Assembly: GCF_014201375.1 (NCBI RefSeq)
Contig: NZ_JACHDZ010000001.1
Span: forward strand, 475,206 to 539,205
Length of the DNA: 64,000 nt
Origin: Tunturiibacter empetritectus
GTDB lineage: Bacteria; Acidobacteriota; Terriglobia; Terriglobales; Acidobacteriaceae
Reading direction: 5' to 3'
A program made the translations under genes and the position numbers. The notes under the pieces were generated by a model. It searched no databases, was not told the DNA's origin, and was given only the letters and a program-made list of their open reading frames with translations. Shown here piece by piece: positions 60,333 to 64,000 of this stretch (position 1 is its first letter; each line of letters begins with the position of its first letter).

Positions 60333-61275
60333 CTATGGAAGATTGCGCCCCTTCATATCTGAAATAGCATCAAGGAGTGCAACCGTGTCGTTCACATCTA
60401 GTGTGTCGCCTTTATAGCGGAGTTCGAGAAGGCCCTGCAGATTACTGGGAAGCTTGACGCCATCTTTTACAACGAGAATAAACCTCTCTCCGAACAGCGC
60501 CATAGCTGCACCAATTTCGATTAAGACGTTGTCATTTAGAACTACGTGTTGGTTGCCCTCTGCATCAACCAAAATGCGTTCATTTTCGACCAAAATGATA
60601 GCTGCTCCGCAAGATCGCATTTCCTCCATAATTTTGCCAGGAACGGGCAGAGAAACAGTCTGAGAGTTAACCGATACGACAGCTTCCAGATCTCCGAACT
60701 TTAAGAGGTTACGAATTGGTTCAATCAGTGCACGATTCTTCCCATGAGTAATGAAGACGCGCTTTGACCGAGCTACCTTGAACCCATCTTTCTCAGGTGG
60801 CTGGTCTGTGCGAGATTGAGAGAATGTGATTCGTCCTTAGCATCTTCCTCAAAAAGCAGCACGGGCGATTGAGGGCTATTCGTTTTATCTACTAACTTCG
60901 CCGTTCCCTTCAAATCAACATACTGCTTATCACTAATCGATCGAAGAAGTCCGACTGATTGAGCATTATCCAAAATCATTGAAAGGGCGTCCGCTGTTCG
61001 TTCTGAAGGAACACCCATTGTCTGAAGAACATTTTGGCGATGTCAGTCTTCGGGAGTGCTGCTCCATCGTATTTGCGAAGGAAGTCCCCGATGAGCTTTG
61101 GTGCCAGCACTGCTTCCTTTCTCGCCAGGTCGACATCCCCGTCATTGGTCAGGGGGCGCACGATTCGAAGCCCTAAAGGCGTAATGCCGATCTCATTTGC
61201 GCTATAACTCCCCGTGGTAAGCGGGACTTGCGCGCGCCTGACAGCAGGGGGTTGAGTTCACTGAACTTGCATCTG
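60333..61275 (-). pseudogene. Broken winged-helix plus TIR-like (CAP12/Pycsar-type) gene
   Basis: Reading leftward in three shifted frames restores one protein. The first part gives KFSELNPLLSGARKS then LTTGSYSANEIGITPLGLRIV, LTNDGDVDLARKEAVLAPKLI and KYDGAALPKTDIAK, a winged-helix-like domain. The next gives MGVPSERTADALSMILDNAQ and DKQYVDLKG. The last gives SKRVFITHGKNRALIEPIRNLL, PGKIMEEMRSCGAAIILVEN and NDNVLIEIGAAMALFGERFIL, the TIR-like domain with the likely catalytic Glu in LIEIG. Apparent single-base losses lie near 61222, at the T run 61032-61035, and near 60800-60825; the N-terminus is also missing. Intact relatives are nucleotide-binding TIR-like proteins linked to phage defence (Pycsar/CAP12 type). 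Very likely a pseudogene. Confidence 0.78.
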
Positions 61276-61494
61276 CACAAGGTTTGGTGGTCCGTTGTCC
61301 GTTTCAATGGCAAATCCTGGCTATCGTTCACCAGATACAACGTGAAATTGTCCGTGGTTGCACGGCGATCTGTGTCTGACTGACGCTCTCCTGATAATTA
61401 CCGGCCTGGTTAGCCAGACGGTGCAGAGCCGCCGCTCGCTTGCAAGTGGACGGCGGGGGCTGGGTATGATGAAGGGAGATCCCTATTTCATTCT

Positions 61495-62442
61495 GTGAGG
61501 CTGCTGGTGAGACGACTCGATTTGTTCAGAAAGATTTTTGTTCTGTTGGTGGTGGCTGGCTTCTTAGGGACGGGTTTTGTTCGGGAGGCTTCGGCACAGA
61601 GCGGCTCCGCTGGAAGTGCTGGAACGGCGCTGCGGACGATTGGATTTATGACGGACTTTGATGTGAAGGACGATGCTGTTGGAATCTGCAAGGCGGTGAT
61701 GAATGGAGTTGCGCCTGGGGTTGAGATCATCGACATCACGCATCAGGCGACGCCGTACGACATTGCACAGGGTGCGCGGTTTCTTGCAGGATCTTCGCCT
61801 TACTTTCCGAAGGATGCGGTGTTCGTTGTCGTCATCGATCCTACGGTGGGAAGTACGCGCAAGGCCATCATTGCTCGTTCGAAGACGGGGCAGTATTTTG
61901 TGCTGCCGGATAACGGTCTGCTGACGCTGGTTCAGGATCGAGACGGAATTGATGGAGTGAGACAGATCACCAATCCGGAGTGGATGATCGGGGCGAAGAC
62001 CTCCTCGACCTTTCATGGCAGAGATATTTTTTCTCCGGCGGGGGCGCATCTTGCGCGAGGCGATGACTGGACGAAGGCTGGCCCGGCGGTGGAGGTGGCG
62101 AGCCTGGTGAGGCTCAGTCTTCGCAGCGCGGTGGTGGATGCGTCGGGCCTGCATGGTGAGGTGATTGGGACCGATGGGCCGTTTGGAAACCTGGTGCTGA
62201 ACGTGCCGGCTGAGACGTTTGCGAAGCTTGGGTACCACGTGGGGGATGTCGTTCCGGTGCAGGTGGGAGACCACCTTTACCAGTTGCCGTTTGTGAAGAC
62301 CTTCAGCGATGTGGCGGTTGGGAAGCCTCTGGCTTACATTGATTCGCGCGGCCGGTTGAGCCTGGGGATCAATCAGAACAGCTTTGCGGATACCTATGGA
62401 GTGAAGGCGTCGACTCCGATTTCGATTGCGGCGAAGAGATGA
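61495..62442 (+). CDS. Exported SAM hydroxide adenosyltransferase/hydrolase family protein
   Basis: A 315-residue protein starting at GTG. A signal peptide (IFVLLVVAGFLGTGFVREASA) is followed by the DUF62/SAM-adenosyltransferase fold: GFMTDFDVKDDAVGICKAVM, IIDITHQATPYDIAQGARFLAGS, VVVIDPTVGSTRKAI, LPDNGLLTLV, FHGRDIFSPAGAHLA and FGNLVLNVP. These are the active-site motifs of the family (the DNGLLT and HGRDIF loops). Known members cleave S-adenosylmethionine with hydroxide or halide. A signal peptide is unusual for an enzyme whose substrate is cytosolic, so its natural substrate in the envelope is an open question. It stands alone on its strand. Confidence 0.88.
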   Translation: MRLLVRRLDLFRKIFVLLVVAGFLGTGFVREASAQSGSAGSAGTALRTIGFMTDFDVKDDAVGICKAVMNGVAPGVEIIDITHQATPYDIAQGARFLAGSSPYFPKDAVFVVVIDPTVGSTRKAIIARSKTGQYFVLPDNGLLTLVQDRDGIDGVRQITNPEWMIGAKTSSTFHGRDIFSPAGAHLARGDDWTKAGPAVEVASLVRLSLRSAVVDASGLHGEVIGTDGPFGNLVLNVPAETFAKLGYHVGDVVPVQVGDHLYQLPFVKTFSDVAVGKPLAYIDSRGRLSLGINQNSFADTYGVKASTPISIAAKR

Positions 62443-62503
62443 GGTTCAACTTGCAGTGAAGTGCGGGTGTCGCTAGCAGCCAACGGAACTATTGGTTTTG
62501 ATC

Positions 62504-64000
62504 CTACTGCTGTTTGGCGTCGCGTTTGGCCTCGTCGGCAGCTTGTTTGGCTTCACGTTTCGCCTCATCTGCTGCCTGCTTTGCCTCGCGTTTAGCTTCG
62601 TCTGTTTGCTGCTTTGCTTCGCGCTTCGCTTCTTCTGCTTCCTGCTTGGCTTCGCGGGTGGCTTCTCGTGCCTCTTGCTTCGCGTCCTGGATAGCCTGGC
62701 GAGCCTCGGGAGGCATCATGGGAGACAGAGGCGGAAGGGGCATGGCGGTGATCTTTGGCATGGGAGGCAGAGGCGGCAGGGGCATGATGCTCCCCTTCTT
62801 CAAAGAGATGTCGCCCTGGCTTGTTGAGATGTGAAGGAGGGGACCGCCTTTGCCTGCGGTACCGCTGATGGTCTTCTTTTGCAGGCCGCCGTCGGGGATC
62901 TGGATCTCCGAGAAGTCGCTTTCGATGTCGCCGTTGGTGGCGTCAAGCTGGTAGGCGAAGTTTGACTGCTCGGGCAGGGTGAGGTTGACCGAACCGTTGC
63001 GATTCTCGACGGTGACATTGCCGAGGGGAGGCGCGCTGGTGAGATCGACCGAGCCGTTGCGATTGGTTACGGAGACGTCTCCCGCGATTCGTTCCAGGGT
63101 GACGTTTCGATTGCCTGCGGTGAGGGTAAGCGGACCGACGGCCTCACTGGCGGTGATGTCGGAGTGGCTGATATCGATCTCGCCATCGAGACGGGCGAAC
63201 TGAAGGTCGGTGCGGCTGGTGTGGAATTTGATGGGGCCACGGATGCGCTCGAAGTGGGTGGTGCCGAAGAAGTCTCCGCTCATGGTGACTGGGCCGGAGA
63301 GGTCGGAGAGCGTGGTGTCGTGGCCGCGGCCTTGAATGGTGAGGGGGCCGGAGACGCTGTGCGCGGAGAGATCGGAGTCGCTGTTATTGACGTGAGTGAT
63401 GACCGGCCCTGTGATGCCGGTGAGCTCGATGTTGCCGTGGTTCGCCGTAACCTGAAGGGGAGCCTTGAGCGCACTGACGTGCACGTCGCCGTGGTTGGCG
63501 GTGACGACCAGGGGTGCCGTCGCAGGGAGGGAGATGGTGAGGTCGGCGCGGGTGCCGTCGATGGCTGGTATGGAGAGCACCAGGCTGTCTCCTGTGCTGG
63601 TCAAGGTCGGGCTGAGCTTTTGTGCTTTGCTGTCGGCGTCCGAGTCGGACCGTGTGTAGACCTGTTTGTGGACGGAGATATGGATCTGGTTGTCGTCGCT
63701 GGTGCCGGAGATGGAGATGTCGCCGCGAGGGTTGTCGACGGTGAAGCCGCTGTTGGCGGGAAAGGACTGCGAGAGTACCTGGTCGCTCTCGTGTTTGTCG
63801 CCGAGAAATTCGTCGATGTTGTCTTGATTGAGGTTGAGGCCGTTGAGCATGTAACCGTGGCCGTTACCATTTCTGACGCTGCTGAAGACGATGCCGGTGA
63901 TGCCCAGGATCAGGAGCAGGGCGAAGACGCCACCGCCGAGACGGCGACGATATTGTGGCTGGGTGTCATCGGACTGCATGTATTGGTCGTAGGCCCACTC
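62504..64000 (-). CDS. DUF4097-like membrane protein with an 11-residue-repeat tail, possibly partial at its start
   Basis: The frame is open to the right edge; an ATG lies at 63979 but codons upstream also read as protein (EWAYDQYMQS), so the true start may be outside. The gene ends at 62504. One membrane helix (GGGVFALLLILGITGIVFSSV) is followed by a beta-repeat region with recurring GDISISG, GNIELTGI, GPVTMSGD and NGSVDLTS, typical of the DUF4097 adhesin-like fold. The last ~75 residues are a charged helix of 11-residue repeats (DEAKREAKQAA). A Pro-rich linker (PLPPLPPMP) separates the two. Probably anchored in the inner membrane with the beta part outside; function unknown. Confidence 0.82.
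   Translation of the reverse strand, partial: EWAYDQYMQSDDTQPQYRRRLGGGVFALLLILGITGIVFSSVRNGNGHGYMLNGLNLNQDNIDEFLGDKHESDQVLSQSFPANSGFTVDNPRGDISISGTSDDNQIHISVHKQVYTRSDSDADSKAQKLSPTLTSTGDSLVLSIPAIDGTRADLTISLPATAPLVVTANHGDVHVSALKAPLQVTANHGNIELTGITGPVITHVNNSDSDLSAHSVSGPLTIQGRGHDTTLSDLSGPVTMSGDFFGTTHFERIRGPIKFHTSRTDLQFARLDGEIDISHSDITASEAVGPLTLTAGNRNVTLERIAGDVSVTNRNGSVDLTSAPPLGNVTVENRNGSVNLTLPEQSNFAYQLDATNGDIESDFSEIQIPDGGLQKKTISGTAGKGGPLLHISTSQGDISLKKGSIMPLPPLPPMPKITAMPLPPLSPMMPPEARQAIQDAKQEAREATREAKQEAEEAKREAKQQTDEAKREAKQAADEAKREAKQAADEAKRDAKQQ

Overview
The window looks like part of the chromosome of an acidobacterium of the Terriglobia type (Edaphobacter/Granulicella/Terriglobus group). This rests on the gene families seen: an Oar-like TonB-dependent receptor, a VWFA-related acidobacterial protein, a DUF5666 protein, an exosortase exopolysaccharide locus, He_PIG repeat proteins, and the 16S sequence itself. 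The genus is inferred and was not tested.

Layout. (1) 1-9320: secreted surface proteins. A giant lipoprotein-like array of 89-residue Ig-like repeats runs off the left edge. Two related beta-helix proteins follow, one ending in a PEP-plus-membrane-anchor tail, with a glycosyltransferase between them. (2) 9880-22890: polysaccharide assembly genes. A tightly overlapped leftward operon encodes an acetyltransferase-like protein, an FkbH-like protein, an acyl carrier protein, a polysaccharide deacetylase and two GT4 enzymes. Beyond it lie GT2 enzymes, a Wzx-type flippase, an O-antigen ligase/polymerase and a GT4. (3) 22940-38430: an exosortase/exopolysaccharide locus. It holds a TPR lipoprotein, EpsI and the exosortase (leftward), then a divergent operon for export protein, outer-membrane protein, chain-length regulator, ATPase, tyrosine kinase and initiating sugar transferase. 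Two sigma-54 activators follow. Matching -24/-12 promoters point both ways out of the 27.0-27.5 kb gap, which fits control of the locus by these activators.

(4) 38590-53190: mostly housekeeping and surface genes: ilvE, marC, egtB, a GH1 protein lacking its acid/base Glu, a TPR protein, a VWFA/TonB receptor/DUF5666 cluster, a VIT1-family transporter and a DUF4337 protein. (5) 53.3-59.8 kb: a complete rRNA operon, 16S-tRNA-Ile-tRNA-Ala-23S-5S, with a long leader and a terminator. (6) 60.3-61.3 kb: a decayed gene for a winged-helix plus TIR-like (Pycsar/CAP12-type) protein carrying three apparent single-base frameshifts. (7) 61.5-64 kb: an exported SAM-hydrolase family protein and a DUF4097-like membrane protein with an 11-residue repeat tail.

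Taken together, regions 1-3 form one envelope programme: sugar-lipid initiation, glycan assembly, flipping, polymerisation, export and protein sorting. The most unusual points are the shared upstream block of two secreted-protein genes, the FkbH/ACP pair inside a glycan operon, the activator whose receiver lacks its phospho-accepting Asp, the GH1 with an NMP motif, and the broken TIR-like defence gene.
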